Shown: piece after piece, positions 49,066 through 60,500 of the stretch
How positions within the stretch are numbered: the stretch's first letter is position 1
How the letters are laid out: the number at the start of each line of letters is the position of its first letter
NCBI RefSeq assembly: GCF_015832195.1
Contig: NC_052018.1
Span: 66,029,666 to 66,093,665 of the forward strand
Direction: 5' to 3'
Source of the DNA: Motacilla alba alba
Taxonomy: Eukaryota > Chordata > Aves > Passeriformes > Motacillidae
Length of the DNA: 64,000 nt
Program-made: the position numbers and the translations under genes
The notes under the pieces: generated by a model
Told to the model about the DNA's origin: nothing
The model's input: the letters and a program-made list of their open reading frames with translations, nothing else
Databases searched by the model: none

Positions 49066-49939
49066 CTTGTCTTCATTGCACTTCTCTTCATCCTTTGACC
49101 ACCTTGGAGTCCCTATTAAATAACATCTGGCTGTGGTCCTGGAAGGCCCTGGCACAGCTGCTCTCTGACAAAGGCAAGAAGACCTGAAACCCATAAAATA
49201 ACTCTGTACAGAGACACATAGGTGTTCTGTCTGTCATCAGCTGTGATGTGGTGGAATGTACCCTATTTATTTCAAGCAACAGGTTCTGTGTTGCCTAATG
49301 CAAAAGCCTTCTCTTTGATTTTTCTTTTTTGCATCCAAAATCTTTCAGAAGTGGCCACAGACAAGTTCTGGTACGCAGTTTAGAGGGTGTGAGGAGCCCA
49401 AGCCAAAAGAATTTGTTTTAAGAAATGCTCAGGGAAAAAAATGATGAAATAAGCTTTTCAGTAATGTTTTGAAGTTGGCTCATTTACACTAATCATAATT
49501 ACACAATGCATACTACCTTTCTCACTTTTAGGGAAGAGAGCAAGTTTCTTTTTTTGTCATATTGACCTCTGATTTTTTCCTAGTTTAACTTCTTTTATTG
49601 GTGCAATATAGATATAGCATATATAATTATGGTACTGTGTTATGGTACTAAATATCCTTGAGTTTCTCTTCTGGAAAACAAGTAGTGCAAGCACCTTGTT
49701 GTGTTACTGGGTGTACTTATTAAATTATGCACCATTTAATATATATTTTAAAAAATCTTTTTAAGTACTTATGCAAATTTATTTCAAATTAATTAAAATT
49801 TGAAGTAGATAACAATGGGTTCTCAATATGAAAAAAAAGTGAAATGTGGAGATGAATTAGAACATTTTAATGTGGAGCTCTACAAAGCTGCTTTTGTAGC
49901 TTAAGTTTTTTCCTGGGTGGCTCAGTATGTACATGTGGG
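49066..49939. other. AT-rich stretch without a gene
   Basis: Markedly AT-rich from 49560 to 49870, with TTTTAATATATATTTTAAAA-like words. Nothing else recognised; the first 140 bases may be decayed CR1. Confidence 0.5.
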
Positions 49940-50200
49940 GGGATAGAATGGAGATGGTATATAAAGTAATCTTACCCCTAAGGAGTTGCAGCTGGGCTAA
50001 TGTCAAAGTTAGGCCTTCTCCTCATTTTGATAAGCCACAGCTGTAACTATTAAGAACAATAGGAGCTATAAAAGAGTGGGTTGGCTCGTCAAGAGGCCAC
50101 ACCTTAAAGCAGGAAGGGAACTGGAGTCAGTTGGTTACCTGGTGAGAGAGGAAGGATGTGCTCAGAGGAGCTGCTCACCAGAAAACACCGAATAGGTATG
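49940..50200 (+). promoter_or_regulatory. TATA-box promoter-like block, possible solo LTR
   Basis: Two TATA boxes occur: TATATAAAG at 49958-49966 and TATAAAAG at 50067-50074. Transcription from the second would start near 50097. About 95 bases further on, GAATAG is followed by GTATGA, a usable donor, so a first exon of about 50097-50194 is possible. An 8-bp inverted repeat CTGGTGAG/CTCACCAG lies at 50139-50181. The composition (moderately GC-rich island in AT-rich DNA, TATA, no CpG island) resembles an avian endogenous-retrovirus LTR as much as a host promoter. I cannot define terminal TG/CA ends or target-site duplications. Confidence 0.35.
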
Positions 50201-51353
50201 AAACTTTGCTAAGAAAGAGATGATAGCATAAAATTCTTGTTAAATATATGCATATATGACAAGATGTACAGAATAAGACTTTGTTCAGCTGGCGAAGCCT
50301 TGATTTTAGTCAATTAAAGAGAGGCAATGTTTAGCTCTTCTCATATTTGAGCCTTCTAGATCCTATGTTCTTACACTAAAATAATTTTTCTCAATTGGAA
50401 GCAATCTGGGAGTTTGCTGGGATTAGCACTAGAACTGTGAGTCCCCAAGCTGAGTTTTGGAGCTAAGGTTCAGCACAGCTTCAGTTTTTGTGTTAGCCCA
50501 TGCAGAGGAGATTGGTGAGTTTGTGCAAGATGTCTGTCTGGGTTGGATTTCTGTTCCCCCTTCACTTACTCATTATTTTTTTTGTAACTCTTACTCTATG
50601 CAAAATGCCATACATAAATTTATTTGTCCAAAAGCTAGCTGAAGTTGACTTTGTCTTGCCTAGTTACAGTCAAGGGGTAGACAGCTGGTGAAATCCTGAC
50701 CCAGATGAAGATAATGGACGTTTTGCTGTTGACATCGAGAGACAGCATTTTCTTTCACCAGGCTTTGGCACAGGAAGGGATATCTGTGTAAGGGATAGAG
50801 TACAGGTGAATGTGCTGAGATGTGCTATCTACTGGAAATAAGCGATATAATCAGCCCAACAGCCAATACTAACAACTTTCTATCCAGAGAGAAGGGTGGT
50901 GAAGGGGAGTTGGGGTTTCTTTTTTTAGGAGTTTTTAGGTTTATATAACCAGTCTAATTCTTCTCTAATTTTGCTTCAGTTGGTACGTACAGCAGGCTCA
51001 CCAGTCCTCATTTTTCAGTGTCTCCACTTTATTTTTCTTGTTAAGCCAATGACAGACAAAATTAATTCATGTATAGCTTTGGTAGTTCTACATGCTGTTG
51101 TGTTAAACTGAGGCAGTGATGAATGATCCATAGCTCATTTGCAGGGCCATATAAACATACAGAGCTCCTGTTTCTCTTTATTTGCCAGAAATTTTCAGGC
51201 TTGGTCCTTCAGTCTAAAAAGTAAAGCAACTGGAAGAGCTTCAACTTTTGTCTAGTTCACTGTGCAACAGAAACAGATGTTCAATTGCCCTCCACAGGAA
51301 GGTTTTGGTAAGATAGACTATCTTTAATGCTCCCTCTCTCAGAGGGACTGCAC

Positions 51354-51361
51354 TGACGTCA
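51354..51361. promoter_or_regulatory. Palindromic CRE TGACGTCA
   Basis: The 10-base palindrome CTGACGTCAG contains a perfect CREB/ATF site. The local sequence is slightly richer in GC than its surroundings (51330-51400). No TATA box or transcript evidence is visible. Confidence 0.3.
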
Positions 51362-51575
51362 GGCTGATGGAGAGGGTGTCTGCAGCAGTCCTTTTCTGCA
51401 CAAGCATGTCTTGCTTCCTTCTTCAGAAGTTCAAAAACAAAGCCAGGGCTCAAATCAAGGCCTCTAGAATGAGATTTCATTCTTCCTGTACTACATGGCA
51501 CATGTACTTGGTTTCCTTTTGTCCAATTCAATAACAATTGAGGAAAATAGCAAGTTCCTAAAAGCTAACAACTGA

Positions 51576-51599
51576 TTTTTTTTTTTTTTTTTTTTTTTT
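51576..51599. repeat. Poly-T tract, 24 bases
   Basis: Uninterrupted T24 followed by AAGAGATGGAGAGAGAGA. Simple repeat; no attached element recognised. Confidence 0.95.
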
Positions 51600-53939
51600 A
51601 AGAGATGGAGAGAGAGACTTGTTTAAAGATAAACAACTCCTTTTTCAGTCAGGAAGTATGTGAAGTGCATCCTCTGTTCCTCTTAACTTTACAGAGAACA
51701 TATTGAGCTATAAAATCTTTCGTAAGCATTTCCAGAAAATCTGTATTTCTCTTCCTCTGAAGTACCCATTCTTCCCCCACTTTTCTTCATAAACAGAAGA
51801 AAAATATTCTTAAAGAAGATGGTTAAATGTAATAATGTAATATGTGTGTTGTTTTGGAAATGTGTGCTTTGTAATTAATAGAGATGATACTAAATGAACA
51901 GCAGTATGATGTTATCATGTTAGTCACTCCTACAAGCTAAATTCCTTTGCTATTCATGAAACTCATGTGTGTGCAGAAACAATTTTCTTTTCTAAGACTG
52001 ATAGTCACCTGTACAAGATCACCCAAGAAATCTGTCATACACTCAAATAACTCTTGGTATGCAATAAAGTTACAGCTCTATGTAGATGTATTGCAACTAT
52101 TCAAAAGGCGACATAAATACCTGTCCACAAGTTTGACTTCCTCCAGCAGAGAGAAACTTTTGCAGTACTTCTAGGCATTCCTAGAAGGCAGTCCAGGCTG
52201 TTTTACTACTGCACTTCCTTGTGGGGTGAGATTCCCAGCAGAATTTCAATTGTGCTTAGCTAAACCCCTTTGCCATCTTTCCTGCCATTTACTATTTCTA
52301 AGGTGTGCTGGTTGTAAACTCTCCACGTAGGGGCTGGATAGCTGTGTCAGTAATAGAAGCCTAAATGGCTGGTGTAGCTTCAAAGCTGCTGTATATTCAG
52401 GATGTAGAGATTTTCATGATCTTTTTTCTGATTCTGAAAAGTGCACTGCCTTGAGAGAGCTGGATGCTAACATGATGTAGGCATACACCTTTTTTATAAA
52501 ACCTTTTTTTAGGGTGTATGGTGACATTTTTGTTACAGTTCTCACTGTAGTGATGCACCCAGAAAAGAACACTATACAAATAGGCAAGTTCCTGCTACCC
52601 TTGTACACTGATTTTTTCTATTTTATGCTTTATGTTTAAACTTGAAAATAAAAAGTTTTAAAAAGCAGGGCAGAAGAATTGCAATCTGTTGAAAGAGTTG
52701 CTATCCATTTTCTATGTAATATATTCAGGTACTAGCAAAGGACTTACCTATGAATTGGCAACCAAAATTTGAATATGGTAGGACTCTGCATCTATTCAAG
52801 AAGAGTAAAAGAATGGGGTGGAATCCTGGTTTTCAAAAATAACTGGCTTATATTTGAACTAACCCAAAAAGAAGTTGGATATTACTACTGTGTTACAACA
52901 GCAAAATCAATACTGAGGACTCCTGCAAGAAAAGTTCTGTTAGTTGCTGGGCATGGTATGCAGCCTTCCTTGTGCATTAGAACTTCCCATAAAGCACAGA
53001 TTACTTCCAGTTAAACTGAGGAATTGTCTAGCCCTCCCGCCTCCTCCAGGAGTGTGGAGGAGAAGAAATTACTGTTTTCACACTCCACTTAGAAAAGAAG
53101 TTTCAACTAATGTATGGTAATGCTGAAGAATCTGGCTACTATGCATTGCAAATTTGATTCCTATAGACAGCTACACAAAGGAATATTCTAAAATGAGACC
53201 AATATACAATCCTTAACAAATACTGAGGTGGATGGAAAGAGGAGGACAACTGAGAACACAGCAAGTTGCTAATGATATCCTTCAAATAAGTTATTTACAT
53301 GCCACCCCTGTAGTTATAGCCTCACTCACACAGTACAGGTCTCTGAGGGGAAAGAACAGAAATAAATTATGTTTTGCATCACTTGGCATCACAGTATAAT
53401 CAAAGCCCCAGATCCAGGTGAGCATGCTATTGAATTGTAAAGTATTCTTATCCTTTCCTAAAAACATCCATTCATATGTATCAATTTTGCAGTCCTTGTT
53501 CTGCTGCTTGAGCTCTGCTGCTAAGCTACAGGGAAAATCAAAAGCTCAGTTCAAACCAGATGTGATCATAAATGGCAAGATACCAGGATTTTTGTGAAAC
53601 TTGCAACAATGGGATTAGACAAAAAGTCTGAATTTGATAAATCTGAAGTGCTGCTGAGAGGCAAAGTACTTGAGCTCCACATGAGAGGCAGGGGTCAGAA
53701 TTTTCATCAGGATGCACGTAGACTAGAAAGTAGATGCTACTTGGTGATTTCCAGACATTTCTGAGGATCCTGGCTTCCTAAAATTAGTGTTTACTCATGT
53801 TGACTGGGCTGTTTTGTTCTGCGTGTGTGCTGATGATAATTTGTATGTCTGTGCATGAAATCAGTACAACTTGTCTGAGTTCTAGGTATAAAGGAGCTCT
53901 TTCCGTATTTGTGAAAGACTGGAGAAAATGATTATTGGC

Positions 53940-54540
53940 TTAAAACAACTGAAATGCGTGTGAGGGGGAGTGGGCCAGAGCAAGTTCTGTGAAGGTGGGA
54001 TGATGCACTACTCACTCCCCACCCCACTGGAGCCTCCAGCCCAGCCCAGAATGGGTGTCAGTCACTGGCACAGGGACAGCAATATCCCACAGCCTACGCT
54101 GGAACCTAATTCTAGCTTCAGAGTGGCCAGATGACAGAACCTGGGAGGGGGGGTGGTGATTGCCACAGGAGGCCAGAGAAGATAAAACCCATTGCCCTGA
54201 GACACACATGGTCACACATCTCTGTTGTCTTTGGGTTTTTTGGCAGCTGACAGGAAGCTGGATCCAAGGCAATAGCTGTATCTTTCTTCACTCTCTCTCT
54301 TTTTTCTCTTGTTCTCTTTTTCTGCTCCTAATTTCCTCCTCTTGAAATCTGGGTAATTTAAAGTTGGATGGGTTAGAGTTTGCCAAGTCAATGCTTTGTT
54401 AAATGTTTTATTTTGATGGAATGTTTGTTTTCAATGTTGCTGAGTTCCTAACCTTCTATTTTGCGAGGAGAGTTTGGTTTTTAACATCTTGGGAACTTTT
54501 GAATCACCCCAGGGAAAAGTAGCCTCTTTTAAATAAATTC
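53940..54540 (+). mobile_element. Possible decayed LTR or retroviral remnant
   Basis: A GC-richer block (53960-54260) contains a TATA-like AGATAAAAC (54179-54187). It passes into a long pyrimidine tract (54281-54345) and ends near AATAAA at 54532-54537. The order of TATA-like word, transcribed segment, C/T-rich tract and poly(A) signal is LTR-like, and avian ERVL-type LTRs often carry a C/T-rich section. No ends, target-site duplications or internal coding sequence are visible, so this is a weak call. Confidence 0.22.
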
Positions 54541-57500
54541 ACCAAGTGAGGACCAGGGCTTTACAGTATGTTTGAGTTTTCAATGTGCTCCCTGAGATTT
54601 AAGCATCAATTTAACTTGCCTTTGATTTTTTTAATATCTTTCTGATTGGAAGTTTGACTCTGAGCTGGCCCGTTTCAGTTTTATTCTGCAGTAGCCTCTA
54701 CAGCTGATAGTTTTTACAACTTCTACTGCCTTGCACAGCGATGTGCCAGGCCATGAAGCTGAAGCTGTGGGTTCCAGGACCCAACCTTGACATTAGTTGC
54801 TCAGTTTAATGACAACTAAGTAAAGCGTGCATGACAAATGTATCTATTCAGCAAGTTTACCTTGAAGAGTGCTAGAGGCAGAAATTCTATATTATCCCTC
54901 ATTTTTGTTGATGCTCAACTCTTATGTTTTACCCTTACAGCATTTTTCACTTTTTCTCTTCATGACTATGTGTAATGACCAGCTACTCTCTCATAATTGC
55001 AGGACTATAGATAACTTGCAATCTAAAAAAAATTATTTTTATAAACCTCAAGTCTTCCATTTGACATTTTCCCTCAAGCTTGCAAGTTATGGTATGTACC
55101 ATGTAAGTGAATAACCAAGAAGCAGAAGGAGTACCACAACTTGGGCATATGACCTTACAGTGACCTTAGGGATTGACTGTATTTTCTTTCTCTATTTAAA
55201 TTGCCCCAATGCATTAAAAATAGTAATAACAGTCCTGCTCAAATCAGAAGTGGTTCAGAGCCTAGATATATGTAATCTGTCACAGGACTACTGCTAAACG
55301 ATTTAATTCCTCTACGACTGCAACTTTGTACTATTCCCCGTGCTGATTCTCTACCCTGGGAAGCCTCAACAGCCATGGCTTGGGCTCCAGAAGAGTGTCT
55401 CTGCTTCTGGCACTGAGCACTGCTACCAAGCTCAAAGAGGAGAAATTTCCCCACAGGAAACTGAAGTCTTGTCAATTGCCCCCAGCCTTTCCAGTCCTTC
55501 AAAGAATGCTTTGTGCTCTTGGTATCTTGCTGCAAGTTGGGTTCTCATCCTATTTTTAATAGTAGAAATATAAGGGTTTTTTCTATCCTGCAGGGCACCT
55601 GGGGAAACTTATCTTTCCTGCCCTGTAGCCCCACAGAGAGTAGCAATGGTTAGAGCTCTGAAATGTTTTCTGACCCAAAGTGCACTCCCAGCAATACCTG
55701 GGATACTCACAACTGACCATAACTTATCCTGCACCGTTTGACTAAGAATCAATCTCTCTCTATTGCTGAGTATGTTCAGAAAGTCATGTCCTTCCCTTTG
55801 AAATACAAAAGGTCATTAAACTGTACCAACACTAGTTCTCAATACCAAAGGCTCTGCAGAGTTCAGCACTAGTTTGGAGTTTTAGATAGAGAAGGCGAAA
55901 TTTAATTTTGCTTTCACAAGTATATGGGAGAGGGACCACTCTGCTGCTGCTGTAGGAAAAGAATGGGGAGGCAGAGGCTTAGAGAGGAGCAGGGCTAGAA
56001 TGGAAGGTGGCTGTGAGAGGTCCTGGGAAATCTTGTTCTACTTCTTCGTCCAAGGCTGAATGAGGAAACGATGTGGGAAGGGGAGTTTACTGTTGCTACA
56101 GACCCCAGCAACAGCCTGTTGTTGCACAAGCCCTGAGCCTTTCCTTGGCCATGGAGGAGATGCCAGCCCTTCCGCCCTTTGCAACGGCAATGCAGGCAGT
56201 GGATGGTAGGCTGCTTTGCCACTCCAACAGCCTGTTGTCTGGAGAGCTGTCCTAATCTGATACCCAGAGATGTGATGTCTCACTGTGGACAGAGCTACTG
56301 TGCAGCAGACAAAGCGAAGCAAAGCTCCAGCCATGCCTGAACAGCCTGGGGTCTGCTCAGATCAGCTAAAGTTGCAAAATTTGAACCTCCATATCAGAAA
56401 ATGTGTCTAGCAGATAAACGTATTTTTAGTTAAACACTGTGGTACTCTCCAGCTGTTTATTTTTATTTTTTAAGAGTATTTCTGACAAACCAGATTGATC
56501 TTTTTGTTGATTGATCTGTTCACGAGATTCTGTCCCTTTAGCAGATGTGTTTTGAAACATGAAGTAATTCACAGGACATTTGTCATAGGGTGTCCCTGGG
56601 GCAGACAGAACTGGAGAACTTTTGCTGCTCCTCTGTGGTGGAAGTATTTCCAATGAACAGTGTACTTGCCTGTTTGCCAAAGCTTCTCTCTTCTTGTCTT
56701 CTCCCAGGCTTGGAGTAGAGCCATGCTCAGGGCCAGATGTCTGAGTCTGCAGGCCTACTTTCAATTCCAACAGCAGTCAGAACTCAGCTTCATTAATAAT
56801 TCAGGTTTTTTCTTCTGTTAGGAAATTAAGAGCTTTTCCTCACTAATTTTTAAAAGATATTTTAGTAAATTTTATCAATTTTTTCATATCATATTCTTGT
56901 TGGTGGCAATACTGTCTCTGGTTGGGTTCTGAAGGTTTTGTATTCTATAGCTTTCACTTTGAAGACCCTTTTAATAATGTATTATGCAATGTGATATTCC
57001 CTATTGAGTGTCTGCTTTTTTTTTTTCCCACATCCTCCCTTGAGACACAAATGTGTTTAGGAAGCTTCTTATTTCAGAAGGATGGGTCCTGTTCTTCTCT
57101 GAAGTTAAGGAAAAAGTTCTCTTACATTTTAGGGGTATATTTTTAATTTACTTGAATTAATTATTGAAGTACCATGTGATTGTGCTCTAGAAACCAAGTT
57201 TGAGATGTACCTGCTGTTTGGCTTGGAAACAAGTTTGGTTTTTGTGTGATTTTTGTTGGCTTTTGTTGTTGTGTTGTTGTTGTTGGGGTTTGTTTGGTTT
57301 TGTTTGGGTTTTTTTTTAAGTTCATTTCAGAATAAATGTGTTGCCCAGTTTCAGATTGGCCCTTCATCAGTTTAATGTGACAGCTTTATAAGGTACAAAG
57401 ACAGAATTTCTGCTGTGACATCCACAGTCTTTAATAATTTATGAAGACTTGTCCTGCAGTTTGGCTTTCCTTGACATTCTGTGCTTTTATTTAAGCTAAA

Positions 57501-60500
57501 TTTAAGCTGGACAAATGAAAAAAATCTTAGGAGCCCAGGAAGAATCAGTTGCAAGGTAAACATACTGTCCAGATGCATAAAATGTTTGGATATTATTTCA
57601 TTGAAGGCTCACATTCAGCTGACCTAACACAGAATGACATACTGGCACTTCTTTCTCACTGACATCTTGTTCCCAAGAATCCGATTCCTTTCATTTTAAA
57701 TAGTCTCTGACATGGCCACTGAGAAAGCTCTGAAAGCTGAATGTCACTGGTACAGTAGTGGCAATGGGGTGCTATGTCCACTGGCATTTTTGGGAACCTG
57801 AGAGAATGGCTTTGCAAAGGATGAGTGCTCCATTCACCACAGTGCCCTGCCACAGGGATATAAATGCCTGTGTAGCACTCCTAATGTGCTCCTTCTCTGA
57901 GTGTATGGAAAAGGCCTGGTAGGGAAAATTCTGCCCTTCTGCAAAGATGGCCGACTGCAGCAGTGTTACAGAAATGCTTTTCCTGATCATCACAGTGAGA
58001 AGTGACTATTCCACACTTGGAAACAATCAGATCTTTCTCTTCTCCCATCACTTCTAGTTGACATCCATGCCTTAAAGCAGAAGATTTAGCTATCTATCCC
58101 AAAATGAACTAGCTTTCTCTGTGGAATGACATTCACTTGTGCAATTTCTATTACTCCAGACTGCAAGGTCATCCATTTCTGCCAATACAAGTGTCTAACC
58201 CTATTACATCTCTGTAATGCCTCCCGTCTTCATAGGATCTCTAACTTCACCAGCATGCTCCAAGCACTAACAAGAACATTATGTAAGGTGAGACCAAAAG
58301 ACCAACTACCGACAAGCTGCACATTTTTTTTTTCTTCCAGCTTCATACCCTTTCCCAAGCCACTCTCTTTAGCCCATTTCCTGCAGCTTATGATTCTCAC
58401 AGGTATTCCCTATTTTCTCCAGTTTAATAGCTACCTATGTGGTAGTAATTTAAATAGTTTTTGATTTTAGATCAACCATATCTTTCCCTGTGTGAATACT
58501 AATTATCTCAGCAGAGAAGAAAATCAGTCTAATCTGATCTAACATTGGCAAATTCACATTGTGTCCTGTCCTGTTTGCTATTGCCTAACTACTTCCATGT
58601 TTGTAAAATTCTTTTCTTTAAAATCCACTTCATTTTTGGTAAAAACGCATTGAAATTGCTACCAACATATTTTATGGCACCTATATTAGATTAAAGGCAT
58701 TGTGTTCACTGTTCTCCAGTCAGATAACACTGCTAACTCTCACTTCCCATGCAAACCAGACGTACTGCCCATTGCTTTCCCCAAAACTCTGAGATGTGAG
58801 TTGTCCTGTGGCTTTATCTTGAGTGCATCACTTTTACAAGTATTTAACTTGTACCTAGCTTGAGGGCATTTCATGTGTATACACCAAGTGTCCCATTTTT
58901 GCTTTTTCCTAATGCAAATTTGAAGTAGTTCTTAGTGTTTTGGGACCGCAGTTGAAATGCCTTCGTCCTGAACGTCCTTCTGTGGCAGGGTGGATGGGCT
59001 CTGTGAGGGCTTAGGACAGCAGCTCTCCCATGTAGGCACTGAGGCAGCTGAAGGGAGGACTCCCAGCTGGTGCTTTTCAATAGCATGTCTCTGGGAAGAG
59101 TGCCAGAGCAAACTGAATTCAGTCAAAATTCAGCGAAATCTTTACAGGTAGAGGAGGTTCTCTTTCTCAACTCCAAGCTGAATGAAAGCATTGAACCCAA
59201 AACCTGGCATCAACTGCTGCTCTTACCCAATTTTAGAGGTGTATCTGTGGCAAACATTGGTAGGCAGCAAGAGACAATGTGCTGACCTTTCCCACCCTTA
59301 AAAGTAGGAAGGCAATAAAGAAGAAAAAAGTCAATTTGTTTTAGAGAAGAGAAGCATTTCAGGACAGGTGGTGTCTGTTTGGTGATATGCCACTGTGTCT
59401 TTGTGCCAGTCTCAATGAGATACAGTAGATGCATCTGGGCCAGTAAAAATAAGTCTGCAGTCCATTTTCTTTTCTCAGTTGCATAAATAAAAGCTGAGAT
59501 GTGTTCCAGCAAATAACCAGCATGGACTGTATCTTTTCTGGTGCTCTGAAGTCCCACTAATACAGGCCCAGTTCTGAGCAAAGGTCTGTTGTGTTTCAGA
59601 GTGAAAAGCTTTATATGAAAATGTCAGGGTACTTTGAGAAGCCATAAAACCTGAAACCTATTCAGATGGGTACCCTCTTCACATCTGATACATAAATTGA
59701 GCTTTTAGGCTACCTGTGATCTACTTCAAATTATAAATGTAAATTTCTTTCTACAAACAGAAGTTGGGATTTTTTGGAACAGTGTCTTAGTAGAGAGGTA
59801 GAAGGATGTGGGGAGCAAACAATCTCTCTGACATCCTCCTGGGAGCGCAAGACTCGACTCCTTTTTAATCAAAACAAGCACCAGCAGTGTGAGTTCTTTT
59901 TCATGACACTGCAAGCACAACCAAACGACCCCTAGGCTCCTCCTGCAAACCCCTCCTTTGCAGAAGCAAAAAGCTTGTGTCACAGTAGCATGAGATACAA
60001 GACAATAAGCACAGATTGCTCTGTTTATCTGCTGTGTCCCTTGCCTGAGGGGATAATGTTGCAATTGTTTAAGAGCCTAATTGCAGTACTAAAATGTAAT
60101 TCAGAGTGGGCAGTGAAGACTGACTTTATTATAAAAAGTGAATTAAAAACAGAATGGAAAAAAACCCCAAACAGTAGCACAGAGTCCAGGAAGTGAACCA
60201 AAGTGGTGAAGGGTATCACCTTACTTCTCCAACACTGTGAGACTGATTTGTAAGACTACAGTTTGGAATAAAATCTGGTTCTGCAAGGAGAGCTTTGATT
60301 TTACTTAGTAAGAGTTGCCCCTTCAGTTTTATTTTTTTTAACCTGGATCTAGAATATGAGAGAAAAAGGAAAGCATGTACATTCTTCAATGGGCAGACAT
60401 CTGAATAGCAAGAATTCAGTGTTTTCAGTGCATGCAAAGACTCTCAGCCATTGCCTTCAAAATACATTTGCTCCCAAAGCAGTTTGGCTACCTTTGGTGC

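Larger units (their letters stand above)
50201..53939. other. Gene-poor stretch
   Basis: No gene supported. It contains a palindromic CRE at 51354-51361 and a T24 run at 51576-51599. Short open frames on both strands show no family signature. Confidence 0.5.

Noticed and set aside
48737..49187. Overlapping 128- and 110-codon open frames
   Set aside because: They translate an antisense CR1 copy.
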